NCBI GenBank assembly: GCA_030612385.1
Contig: JAUWNZ010000070.1
Location: 1 to 6,875, forward strand
Direction: 5' to 3'
DNA length: 6,875 bases
Source of the DNA: Pseudomonadota bacterium
GTDB taxonomy: Bacteria; Desulfobacterota; Syntrophia; Syntrophales; JADFWA01
Shown in pieces: positions 1 through 6,302 of the stretch. Both the position numbers and the translations under genes were made by a program. Within the stretch, counting starts at the first letter, position 1, and the number at the start of each line of letters is the position of its first letter. The notes beneath the pieces are model-generated. The model was not told the DNA's origin. It saw only the letters and a list, made by a program, of their open reading frames with translations, and made no database searches.

Positions 1-48
1 TTTCAGGTTTAATGTCTGAGGAGTGAGCAGGTAAAAGCTTATCAGCTT

Positions 49-113
49 GTCACTCGTTTAATCTCTCTCAAATTTCTACTTTCCAATTTCAAGTTTCAAG
101 CCGTGAACGGCTA
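49..113 (+). repeat. Interspersed repeat A, copy 1
   Basis: This copy aligns with 2974-3047, with 39 identical bases at 69-107. It lacks about nine bases near its left end that copy 2 has. It ends seven bases short of the ATPase stop codon. The flanking sequence on both sides differs from that of copy 2, so the repeat is not simply part of a second full MITE-like element. Confidence 0.75.
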
Positions 114-122
114 CGTTTTTTT
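99..122 (+). terminator. Possible weak terminator for rightward transcription
   Basis: AGCCG (99-103) and CGGCT (108-112) form a 5-bp stem with a TGAA loop. Seven T residues follow at 116-122 after a three-base gap. It would act on transcripts entering from the left on the plus strand, converging on the ATPase gene. The stem is short and belongs to repeat A, so the function is doubtful. Confidence 0.25.
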
Positions 123-2439
123 ACCTCATGCTCACTCTGTACACCTGTTTGAAATCTGTGGCGCCGTTGATGGCCTTCAATAATCCATCCTGAAGGAGGG
201 TAACCATCCCCCCGGAAATAGCAGCGTTACGTACTGCTTCAACCATCTCATGTTTTTGAATCAGACTTTTGATCTCATCTGTGGCAATCAGCAGTTCATG
301 GATAGCCATCCTCCCCCTGTAGCCGGTGTTACTACATTCACTGCAGCCTTTTGGGCGGTATAACCTGAAACCATCGTTATATGAAATGTTAAGTTTTGAG
401 AATGACTCTTCCCCATAGCCACGCGCCAGTTGATCGTATTCATCCTTCGAAGGGTGATACTCCTCCTTGCAGTTACCGCAAAGTGTCTTTAACAGCCTTT
501 GGGCAAGCACGCAAAGGAGTGAATCGGCAAAGTTCAAAGGGTCTATCCCCATGTCAAGAAGTCTGACTATGGTCTCAGGTGCGCTATTGGTGTGAAGGGT
601 GGAAAAAACAAGATGTCCGGTAAGTGATGCCTCAACACCGATTTTGGCGGTTTCAAAATCCCTCATCTCTCCAACCATAATTACATCGGGATCGGCCCTG
701 AGAAAGGAACGCATGGCGTTGCTGAAGTCAAAGCCGATCTTGGGGTTGATCTGTACCTGGCGGAGGCCATACTGTGTGATCTCAACGGGATCTTCCGCCG
801 TCCATATCTTCTTTTCCGGTGTGTTTATGTGATGCAGCGCGGCATGGAGGGTGGTGGTTTTACCCGAACCGGTAGGTCCGACAACAAGAACCATCCCATA
901 CGGTTTTCGTATTGTTTCCAAAAAGTTCCCATGGTTATGGGGGGACATATTCATCTTTTCAAGAGGCATGGTTTCGCCCTTGGAAAGAAGTCGCATTACC
1001 ACATCTTCCTGCCCACCCTGCGTGGGCATGGATGCTACGCGCAGTTCAATTTCTCCTCCTCCCTTCCGCCTGAACTTTATCTTACCGTCCTGCGGGAGTC
1101 TTCGCTCCGTTATATCAAGGTTGGACATTATCTTGATCCTCGATATGATTGCCGACCTGTAACTGTATGGCATCCTTTGATAAGGCATACAGTCGCCATC
1201 AACCCTGAATCTTACTTCAACATTTTTCTTTTCCTCATTGGGTTCGATGTGGATATCAGAGGCATTCCGCAGGTATGCATCGTTGATAATCCTGTTAACA
1301 AGCTGCATTATCACACTGTCCGATTCCGTGACTACTATCTCACCCTCTTCATCCGGGGTTTCATCCTCATCTTCGAGCATTCCAAGGATATCACCTATGG
1401 AGGTATCGCTCTTTTGAGACTGAAAGAAGTGATCGATAAACTTCAGTATATCTTCCTTTATGGCTACATTGTATTCAACCAAATTTGTTTTAAGGAGATT
1501 TTCGATCGTATCCCTCTTCAGGATATTGTTAGGGTCATCCACAAGCACCTTGATCTTTCCTTCTGTTTTCTCAAGAGGAACCCATAACTCGCGGTGAAGA
1601 TATTCTTTTCTAAGGTTTTTCAACAGGTCTTCCGGTATAGGATATCCATCGCTGAATGGTATAAATTTGCAGTGGTAAAAATCCTCCAGAGATTTGCCTA
1701 TCTCCTTTTTTGAGACCCTGTATTTTGATAAAAGCAGATTCTCTGTGGTTACTTTGCTCTTTCTCGCTTCAACCCAGGCGCTTTCCAGATCTTCCTCTTT
1801 AATTAAACCTTGCTCTACAAGATAATCAAATCTTGTTTTTCTCTTTCCTGCTATTTTCTGCTGGTTATAAAAGGCAATCCCCAGGACATCAGCAACATCC
1901 TCGAGATGGTCTTGACTATCAACGGTGAACCCCGCCTCGTCATTGGTATTAAGGAGCTGTATTACACCCATCAGGCTATTTTCATGTAAAATGGGCGCAG
2001 CGAGAACCTGTGTGGTTCTGATACCCGATTTTTGGTCCCAACTGGAATCAAAGATAAGCTTTGGCTCTATACTTCTCAACTCTTCACTGTCATAGGCATC
2101 AGCTATATTCACCATTCTTTTGTTGTTGGCTACATAACCTGCGATACTTTCACTGTTTATCGGCAGTCTTATTTCTTTTAGTTTTGATCCCGCCATGTAC
2201 AACGAATAAATTTCGTTTTTTATGTGGTCTGTCACATAGATGGTAAGTGAATGGGCATTAAAAAGACGCAAAATGTCATCTTTAAAGTCTACAATTATCT
2301 GTTTTATATCTTCAGCGGAGTGGATACGATTGGTGACTTCCTGGACGTTTTTGTGAAAACGGAGTTTCTCAAGCAGCTCCGATACCTGCGTCCCTTCCGT
2401 TTTGTTATGTTGTCTTGTTCCTGGTAGAGAAATGTTCAT
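121..2439 (-). CDS. GAF-domain GspE/PilB-type secretion or pilus assembly ATPase
   Basis: This 772-residue protein is a hexameric cytoplasmic ATPase of the type II secretion/type IV pilus family, which drives pilin or pseudopilin assembly at the inner membrane. Residues about 31-195 read as a GAF sensor domain (core SGIRTTQVLAAPIL, then LMGVIQLLN). Residues about 202-340 resemble a degenerate MshEN (GspE N-terminal) domain, followed by an acidic linker (355-367). The ATPase core has ASDIHIEP (393-400), Walker A GPTGSGKT (521-528, K527), an Asp box TAEDPVE (547-553), Walker B VIMVGE (586-591, E591) and a His box with H609 and H616. The zinc site is complete: C654/C657 and C699/C702. All catalytic motifs are intact. 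Retraction ATPases (PilT) lack the zinc site and long N-terminus, so an assembly or secretion role is favoured; PilB versus GspE cannot be decided. ATG at 2439 follows an in-frame TAA three codons upstream, so no longer start is possible. The ribosome site is weak. The gene lies 690 bp beyond the response regulator. Confidence 0.93.
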   Translation of the reverse strand: MNISLPGTRQHNKTEGTQVSELLEKLRFHKNVQEVTNRIHSAEDIKQIIVDFKDDILRLFNAHSLTIYVTDHIKNEIYSLYMAGSKLKEIRLPINSESIAGYVANNKRMVNIADAYDSEELRSIEPKLIFDSSWDQKSGIRTTQVLAAPILHENSLMGVIQLLNTNDEAGFTVDSQDHLEDVADVLGIAFYNQQKIAGKRKTRFDYLVEQGLIKEEDLESAWVEARKSKVTTENLLLSKYRVSKKEIGKSLEDFYHCKFIPFSDGYPIPEDLLKNLRKEYLHRELWVPLEKTEGKIKVLVDDPNNILKRDTIENLLKTNLVEYNVAIKEDILKFIDHFFQSQKSDTSIGDILGMLEDEDETPDEEGEIVVTESDSVIMQLVNRIINDAYLRNASDIHIEPNEEKKNVEVRFRVDGDCMPYQRMPYSYRSAIISRIKIMSNLDITERRLPQDGKIKFRRKGGGEIELRVASMPTQGGQEDVVMRLLSKGETMPLEKMNMSPHNHGNFLETIRKPYGMVLVVGPTGSGKTTTLHAALHHINTPEKKIWTAEDPVEITQYGLRQVQINPKIGFDFSNAMRSFLRADPDVIMVGEMRDFETAKIGVEASLTGHLVFSTLHTNSAPETIVRLLDMGIDPLNFADSLLCVLAQRLLKTLCGNCKEEYHPSKDEYDQLARGYGEESFSKLNISYNDGFRLYRPKGCSECSNTGYRGRMAIHELLIATDEIKSLIQKHEMVEAVRNAAISGGMVTLLQDGLLKAINGATDFKQVYRVSMR

Positions 2440-2468
2440 TTGTATTTATCCAATTGTTTGAGCTCCAA

Positions 2469-2516
2469 GAGCGAGTTTTGGATTTGCTGATGGAGCGAGA
2501 TTTGGAACTGTCGAGA
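2469..2516. repeat. Imperfect tandem duplication, 24-bp period
   Basis: Units 2469-2492 and 2493-2516 agree at 17 of 24 positions, sharing GAGCGAG and TTTGGA. They lie just upstream of the ATPase start on the minus strand. The function is unknown, and a paired protein-binding site is only a possibility. Confidence 0.4.
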
Positions 2517-2655
2517 AAATGTTTTGAGCGCCGAAGAATTATATTTTTCAAAGCTCTCTGAAGGTACCCGAAAAACACGATTGTCACACTTTGGTGGAGA
2601 AACGGTTCGACTGAGCTCGCCGAAGACAGCGGATTTTTGCATCAAACATGGCTTC

Positions 2656-2721
2656 AAAGTGTGCAGTATTCCAGCTTTTCCTGTCAGTCTTCAGTCTTCA
2701 GTCTACCCACCTGAGCAGTTA
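2656..2721 (+). repeat. Interspersed repeat B, copy 1
   Basis: AAAGTGTGCAGTATTCCAGC opens the copy and ACCTGAGCAGTTA ends it. Its three tandem seven-base units read CAGTCTT, where copy 2 has CAGCCTT, so the same substitution is present in all three units. Two single-base gaps also separate the copies. The left end CAAAGTGTG (2655-2663) is complementary to CACACTTTG at 2585-2593. Confidence 0.8.
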
Positions 2722-2745
2722 TAAAGGCTGAGACTTTCTATATCA

Positions 2746-2804
2746 GACAGAAGACAGTTGTCAACCAATGTTTGGTTTCAGATTGACAACTGCAAGGATC
2801 TGTC
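2746..2804. repeat. Long stem-loop upstream of the ATPase gene
   Basis: CAGTTGTCAA (2755-2764) and TTGACAACTG (2783-2792) are perfect 10-bp inverted repeats. A smaller CCAA/TTGG stem (2765-2768 with 2772-2775) is nested inside. GACAG (2746-2750) and CTGTC (2800-2804) can extend the base. It lies about 310 bp upstream of the ATPase start. It could be an operator, a leader structure, or another extragenic palindrome; nothing in the sequence decides. Confidence 0.55.
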
Positions 2805-2899
2805 AGGAAATATTTGAGGTAACGTATCAGCTCAATAAATAAGGGGATTACATTTTTAAAGTGTTGGTCTCGAACCACGATAAGCGTTCACCGAACATT

Positions 2900-2927
2900 G
2901 AAATTAGAAATTAGAAATTGCAAATTC
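2900..2927. repeat. Tandem seven-base GAAATTA-type repeat
   Basis: Four consecutive units read GAAATTA, GAAATTA, GAAATTG and CAAATTC. They lie inside the MITE-like element and are roughly complementary to the AATTTC-rich part of repeat A at 3003-3030, so the interior can fold back on itself. Confidence 0.6.
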
Positions 2928-2973
2928 AGCCTTCATGCTTTTGTACTGCTCGGCTGAGCTCACGCTGAAGTCT

Positions 2974-3047
2974 GTCAACTCGTAAATTCGTTTCATCTCT
3001 CCCAAATTTCTACTTTCCAATTTCAAGTTTCAAGCCGTGAATGGCTA
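2974..3047 (+). repeat. Interspersed repeat A, copy 2
   Basis: It shares a 39-base identical core (3003-3041) with 69-107 and weaker similarity over the 29 bases before it. It lies wholly inside the MITE-like element. The 3' end is a small hairpin, AGCCG-TGAA-TGGCT, where copy 1 has CGGCT, so pairing is kept through a G-U wobble. Confidence 0.75.
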
Positions 3048-3129
3048 AGATTCACAATCACTCTTACATATTGGGGGTTGCCCCTATTTATTGAGCTGAT
3101 ACGAGGTAACTATAACTATTCAGGTAGTC

Positions 3130-4494
3130 TTACTTCCGGAGGTTATATTTTGTCATCTTGAGATGAAGTCCCCTTCTGCTTAGACCGAGCCGCATTGCTG
3201 CCTTTGTTACGTTCCCGTTACATTCTTCGAGGCTCTTGATGATAATCTGTCTTTCTATCTCTCCTGTCTTGTTTTTAATTATTTCTTTAAAAGATTTTTT
3301 CTGACCTTCAAGTCTGGGAGTTGAGATCGCTCCACCCCGGGCTTTCAATTCCGGTGGTATATCTTCAAGTGTAACGGTATCTCCTGTGGCCATCAGTACA
3401 AGTCTTTCGATAAGATTTTCCAGCTCCCTGATATTTCCAGGCCAGATGTAATCAAGAAACAGATTTCTTATCTGTGAATCAATCTTGATACCTCTATTAA
3501 GTTTCTTATTGAATTTATCGACAAAATAATCTGTCAATGGCTCGATGTCCTCTTTTCTTTCTCTGAGAGGAGAAACATGAATGGGTACGACGTTGAGCCT
3601 GTAATAGAGATCATCCCTGAATCTTCTTTCCTTTACCTCTTGGAGGAGATCTCTGTTGGTGGCGGTAATCAATCTTACGTCTACCTTTATTGTTCGGAGA
3701 CCTCCCACCCTTTCAAACTCCTGGTCCTGGATAACCCTGAGAAGTTTTGCCTGCATCTCTATTGGGATATCGCCCACCTCATCAAGAAAGAGTGTTCCCT
3801 TATGTGCCAGTTCAAATCTCCCGGGCTTCCTGGAGACTGCTCCGGTGAAGGCCCCCCGTTCATAGCCAAAGAGTTCGCTCTCTATCAGGTTTTCTGAAAT
3901 GGCGGCACAGTTGATTTTGATAAACGGTGAGTTTCTGCGGGGACTGTTCCTGTGGATTGCGCTGGCAATAAGTTCCTTGCCTGTGCCTGTCTCTCCCGTA
4001 ATAAGTATTGTTGTGGCAGTGGGGGCTACTCTGGAAATCGTATCAAATATCTTATCCATGCTGGCGCTGCAACTTATGATGTCATATCGGTCTGTTTCGT
4101 CGGGACTCAAGATTACTTCATCATCATTCAATATCCTCGTCCTGAATGCCTTATTGACGATGTTTTTCAGATCATCCTGCTCAAAGGGCTTGGTGATATA
4201 GTCAAATGCCCCCTTTTTCAGGGCATCCACTGCCGTGTCTATAGTTCCATGAGCGGTAATGATAATGACCGGCGTGGAGGGATAAATTCCGGCCACCTTT
4301 TCCAGAAGACCCATGCCGTCGAGCCGCGGCATCTTAAGATCTGTTACAATTACAGCAATATTGCTGTTTTTAAGTATATCAAGGGCTTCAAGACCATCAG
4401 AGGCCGTGGCAACCTCATAGCCCTCTTTCCCCAACATGGCCTTCAAGACCAGCCGCATATTTAATTCATCATCAACTACTAAAATTCTTTTCAT
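3130..4494 (-). CDS. NtrC-family sigma-54-dependent response regulator
   Basis: This 454-residue transcription activator has the usual three-part layout and length for the NtrC/AtoC family. The receiver domain (about 1-120) has acidic residues D8/D9, phospho-acceptor D52 in VTDLKMP, T80 and K102. The AAA+ domain (about 137-370) has Walker A GETGTGKE (167-174), the sigma-54-contacting GAFTGA loop (214-219) and Walker B TLFLDE (234-239). The Fis-type helix-turn-helix at about 427-450 reads GNVTKAAMRLGLSRRGLHLK. By family knowledge, phosphorylation at D52 drives oligomerisation and ATP-dependent opening of sigma-54 promoters. Every key residue is present, so it should be functional. It lies 205 bp after the histidine kinase on the same strand, and that kinase is the likely phosphodonor. 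MKRILVVDDE is a typical family N-terminus, which supports ATG at 4494, although no strong Shine-Dalgarno sequence precedes it. Its target genes are not identifiable here. Confidence 0.96.
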   Translation of the reverse strand: MKRILVVDDELNMRLVLKAMLGKEGYEVATASDGLEALDILKNSNIAVIVTDLKMPRLDGMGLLEKVAGIYPSTPVIIITAHGTIDTAVDALKKGAFDYITKPFEQDDLKNIVNKAFRTRILNDDEVILSPDETDRYDIISCSASMDKIFDTISRVAPTATTILITGETGTGKELIASAIHRNSPRRNSPFIKINCAAISENLIESELFGYERGAFTGAVSRKPGRFELAHKGTLFLDEVGDIPIEMQAKLLRVIQDQEFERVGGLRTIKVDVRLITATNRDLLQEVKERRFRDDLYYRLNVVPIHVSPLRERKEDIEPLTDYFVDKFNKKLNRGIKIDSQIRNLFLDYIWPGNIRELENLIERLVLMATGDTVTLEDIPPELKARGGAISTPRLEGQKKSFKEIIKNKTGEIERQIIIKSLEECNGNVTKAAMRLGLSRRGLHLKMTKYNLRK

Positions 4495-4550
4495 AATTTA
4501 TTTCAGGCAACCATTAAGGCACAAAGGTCAGTTCAATTGATGGGCGGGTG

Positions 4551-4576
4551 GCATGGACAAACTTGTTTGTCCGTGC
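4551..4576. repeat. Near-perfect 26-bp palindrome (hairpin)
   Basis: Arms GCATGGACAAAC (4551-4562) and GTTTGTCCGTGC (4565-4576) pair at 11 of 12 positions, the exception being a T-G wobble. As RNA the top strand would close with a CUUG tetraloop. There is no T-run on either side, so an intrinsic terminator is unlikely; an extragenic palindromic repeat is a better description. Confidence 0.7.
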
Positions 4577-4616
4577 GTAACCACTCAGGCTGTGAGTACC
4601 CCGCAGGAAATGCCAT

Positions 4617-4651
4617 TTCTCATTCCCACGGCTTCCGCATGGGAACGAGAA
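4617..4651. repeat. Palindromic repeat with GTTCCCA/TGGGAAC-type arms
   Basis: TTCTCATTCCCA (4617-4628) pairs with TGGGAACGAGAA (4640-4651) at 11 of 12 positions. The 11-base interior can add a small CGG/CCG stem. Palindromes of this TTCCCAC...GTGGGAA type are, to my knowledge, widespread extragenic repeats in environmental bacteria. Only one copy lies in this window, so its repetitive nature here is an inference. Confidence 0.6.
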
Positions 4652-4719
4652 AAAGTGTACAGTATGCCAGCTTTTTCCTAACAGCCTTCAGCCTTCAGCC
4701 TATCCCACCTGAGTAGTTA
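4652..4719 (+). repeat. Interspersed repeat B, copy 2 (overlaps the kinase 3' end)
   Basis: This copy aligns over its full length with 2656-2721. It starts AAAGTGTACAGTATGCCAGC, contains three tandem seven-base units of CAGCCTT type (4682-4702), and ends CCACCTGAGTAGTTA. Its last 20 bases lie inside the kinase gene and, read on the minus strand, encode the final six residues and the TAG stop. Confidence 0.8.
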
Positions 4720-6232
4720 CCCCGATTCTTATATAAAATGTTGTTCCCCGTCCCGGGTATGATTTTACCTCAATGCTGCCCCCATGTCTTTTGATAATCT
4801 TCCGGCAGATCGAGAGTCCAAGACCAATCCCCTTCTCCCTGGTCGTGTAAAAAGGTTTGAAGATGTTTTTCATGTCCTTTTCCTCAATCCCACGACCTGT
4901 ATCCTGAATAGCAATCTCAATACTCTCTTTTTCTCTGTTTCCCTTTTTTGATGTTGTAAAACTCAGAATTCCACCTTCCGGCATCGCCTCGATCCCGTTA
5001 TATGCGATGTTCAGGATAACCTGCATAAGTTGTTCGCCATCCACATTTGCCTCCGGCAGACCTGACATGATATTTTTCCTGATGGCAATATTTTCTGACA
5101 GGTTATTTGCTTTGATAAGGGAGATAACCTTCTCTATGATACTGTTTATATTTTGCATTTTAGCATCGATCGTATAAGGTTTGGCGTAATTGAGGAACTG
5201 TGAAACAACATTGCTCAACCGATCCGTCTCCTCGATGATGACATCAAGAAGTTTACGATTATCGGTGGTATCGGCTTCCGATCTCATGCACTGAGCGGCT
5301 CCTTTGATAGAACCAAGGGGATTTCTTATCTCATGGGCAAGGCCGGATGCCATCTCCTCGAGGAGCATTGATTTCTCCCTCTCCAGTTTTTCATCTATAG
5401 TATAAAGGGAAGTGAATACATCTCTGCCTTCAAAAAAAAGGCGACTGACAATTTTTTTTAAGATAAGTTTAACCGGATCGATAAAAATAACGATTAAAAA
5501 GGATGCCATTAAGACGCTGTTTACCGGAAGGTCTGTGTCTCCTCCAAATACCCCGATAATCAGGTAAAAAATAATGATTACAAACAATGTGATAACCATA
5601 ATTATAAGAGCCCTGGCCATGATTTCATAGAACTCCGGGAGACTGGGATACGTGATAATGACCAGGATAAAGTAAATCAGGCCGGCTTCGGCAATATTGG
5701 ACAGAGGTGGAAGGCCATAGCCGTAGTGATAAAATATATCAGAGATACTGATAACCGCCGCAACTGCGCAGGCTATTGCCACATAGGCAATTCTTTTCTT
5801 TTCAACGCTCGATTCTTTTTCTTTGACGGTGCTGACGAGGATTAGGTAACAGTAAGCTGCGATGAAACCAAGATACAGGTAAAGTATAATATTAACATGA
5901 GGCCATCTGAAAAGGGGAGTAAAAAAGACCGCTGCAATCAAGAGGCTGCCAAATACGGTCGATGCTATAATTCTTTTTGGCAGGAGGGTTTTCCGGTTCA
6001 GAAAAGCTCTGCTGAAGGTGAGAAGCAGCGGGGGGAGTGAAAGGAGTCCGATATAGTTAATGATCCTCCAGAAATCACTGTTGAAAATTCCGTAAAAAAA
6101 TGCGCCGGTCTTTTGCAAAAAGATGGCAGAACATAAAAGGGCAAAGGCTAAATGGACAGCCTTTCTCTTTTTTTTGATGAGCAGAGAAATCGATATCGTG
6201 AGGCTGATCGCCGCTAAGGCAAAGGTTTCCAT
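4700..6232 (-). CDS. Multi-pass membrane sensor histidine kinase
   Basis: From ATG at 6232 this is a 510-residue kinase. The N-terminal half (about 1-258) is strongly hydrophobic, with eight or nine likely membrane segments (for example about 3-20, 56-78, 86-106, 113-135, 147-165, 203-228 and 236-255), so the input domain is membrane-embedded. No PAS or GAF domain is visible before the kinase core. The dimerisation helix has H300 in GLAHEIRNPLGSIKGA. The ATP-binding domain has the N box (N408, N412 in LNIAYNGIEAM), G1 DTGRGIE (444-450), the F box FKPFYTT (458-464) and G2 GIGLGLS (468-474). It probably phosphorylates the regulator that follows. A TTG 18 codons upstream (6286) keeps the frame open, but it lies inside or above the promoter at 6274-6302, so ATG 6232 is preferred. 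The last six residues, VTTQVG, and the stop codon are encoded by a copy of an interspersed repeat. The input signal is unknown. Confidence 0.94.
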   Translation of the reverse strand: METFALAAISLTISISLLIKKKRKAVHLAFALLCSAIFLQKTGAFFYGIFNSDFWRIINYIGLLSLPPLLLTFSRAFLNRKTLLPKRIIASTVFGSLLIAAVFFTPLFRWPHVNIILYLYLGFIAAYCYLILVSTVKEKESSVEKKRIAYVAIACAVAAVISISDIFYHYGYGLPPLSNIAEAGLIYFILVIITYPSLPEFYEIMARALIIMVITLFVIIIFYLIIGVFGGDTDLPVNSVLMASFLIVIFIDPVKLILKKIVSRLFFEGRDVFTSLYTIDEKLEREKSMLLEEMASGLAHEIRNPLGSIKGAAQCMRSEADTTDNRKLLDVIIEETDRLSNVVSQFLNYAKPYTIDAKMQNINSIIEKVISLIKANNLSENIAIRKNIMSGLPEANVDGEQLMQVILNIAYNGIEAMPEGGILSFTTSKKGNREKESIEIAIQDTGRGIEEKDMKNIFKPFYTTREKGIGLGLSICRKIIKRHGGSIEVKSYPGRGTTFYIRIGVTTQVG

Positions 6233-6273
6233 GAAAATGTCCGTGTACTGAGACCGTCGATTTTTATGCAAGG

Positions 6274-6302
6274 ATAATATCTGCAAAGAGTAATTAAGTC
6301 AA
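6274..6302 (-). promoter_or_regulatory. Sigma-70-type promoter for the histidine kinase
   Basis: Read on the minus strand there is a -35 box TTGACT (6302-6297), a 17-bp spacer and a -10 box TATTAT (6279-6274). Each box matches the consensus at five of six positions and the spacing is ideal. Transcription would start near 6267, leaving a leader of about 35 bases before the ATG at 6232. This favours the ATG over the upstream TTG at 6286. No sigma-54 (-24/-12) motif was seen here. Confidence 0.7.

Larger units (their letters stand above)
2816..3110. mobile_element. MITE-like element with 8-bp target duplication
   Basis: The element proper is 2824-3102 (279 bp). Its ends are perfect inverted repeats of 18 bp, GTATCAGCTCAATAAATA (2824-2841) and its complement (3085-3102). 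After a one-base bulge (A2842) they continue into GGGG/CCCC. Immediately outside, GAGGTAAC occurs as a direct repeat at 2816-2823 and 3103-3110, as expected for a target-site duplication. No reading frame inside encodes a transposase, so it would depend on a transposase made elsewhere. The interior carries four tandem seven-base GAAATTA-like units and a copy of repeat A. An 8-bp duplication is known in several insertion-sequence families, so the family cannot be named from this alone. A decayed insertion sequence is the main alternative. Confidence 0.72.
2440..3129. other. 690-bp non-coding region between regulator and ATPase
   Basis: No convincing gene lies here. From left to right it holds an imperfect 24-bp tandem duplication (GAGCGAG at 2469 and 2493), a TATAAT box without a good -35 (minus strand, 2543-2538), a CGGTTCGACTGAGCTCGC copy (2603-2620), repeat B copy 1 (2656-2721), a long hairpin (2746-2804), and the MITE-like element (2824-3102). 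A final inverted ACCTGAATAGTTA motif lies at 3113-3125, next to the regulator's stop codon. Removing the element and one 8-bp duplication would leave about 400 bp. Confidence 0.65.
4495..4699. other. Repeat-filled gap between kinase and regulator genes
   Basis: A kinase and its regulator are usually separated by few bases, yet here 205 bp lie between them. The gap is almost entirely repeat-like: a palindrome at 4551-4576, a degenerate inverted motif at 4577-4589, a second palindrome at 4617-4651, and most of repeat B from 4652. No coding frame, clear promoter or T-rich terminator for the minus strand was seen. If transcription reads through, the RNA would be strongly structured. Confidence 0.6.

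Noticed and set aside
33..51. Possible terminator for the ATPase gene (AAGCT-GATA-AGCTT on the minus strand)
   Set aside because: The stem is only five A/T-rich pairs and the T residues are few and overlap the stem.
829..1587. 252-codon plus-strand open frame
   Set aside because: It lies wholly antisense to the ATPase core, whose Walker and zinc motifs prove the minus-strand frame.
2538..2543. TATAAT box as a promoter of the ATPase gene
   Set aside because: The -10 match is perfect, but the hexamers 16-18 bp upstream do not resemble a -35 box, so it stays a weak candidate only.
2436..2657. 73-codon minus-strand frame whose stop overlaps the ATPase ATG (ATGA)
   Set aside because: The overlap looks like translational coupling, but the frame runs through the GGTTCGACTGAGCTCG repeat and the tandem 24-bp units, has no good ribosome site and resembles no protein I know.
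2524..2724. 66-codon plus-strand frame
   Set aside because: It is made largely of repeat B and neighbouring repeat sequence, and its translation has no domain-like character.
2900..3047. CRISPR-like array from the repeated AATTTC/GAAATT units
   Set aside because: The units are seven bases, contiguous and without spacers, so they are a simple tandem repeat.
3952..4464. 170-codon plus-strand open frame
   Set aside because: It is antisense to the receiver and AAA+ domains of the response regulator and is explained as a shadow.
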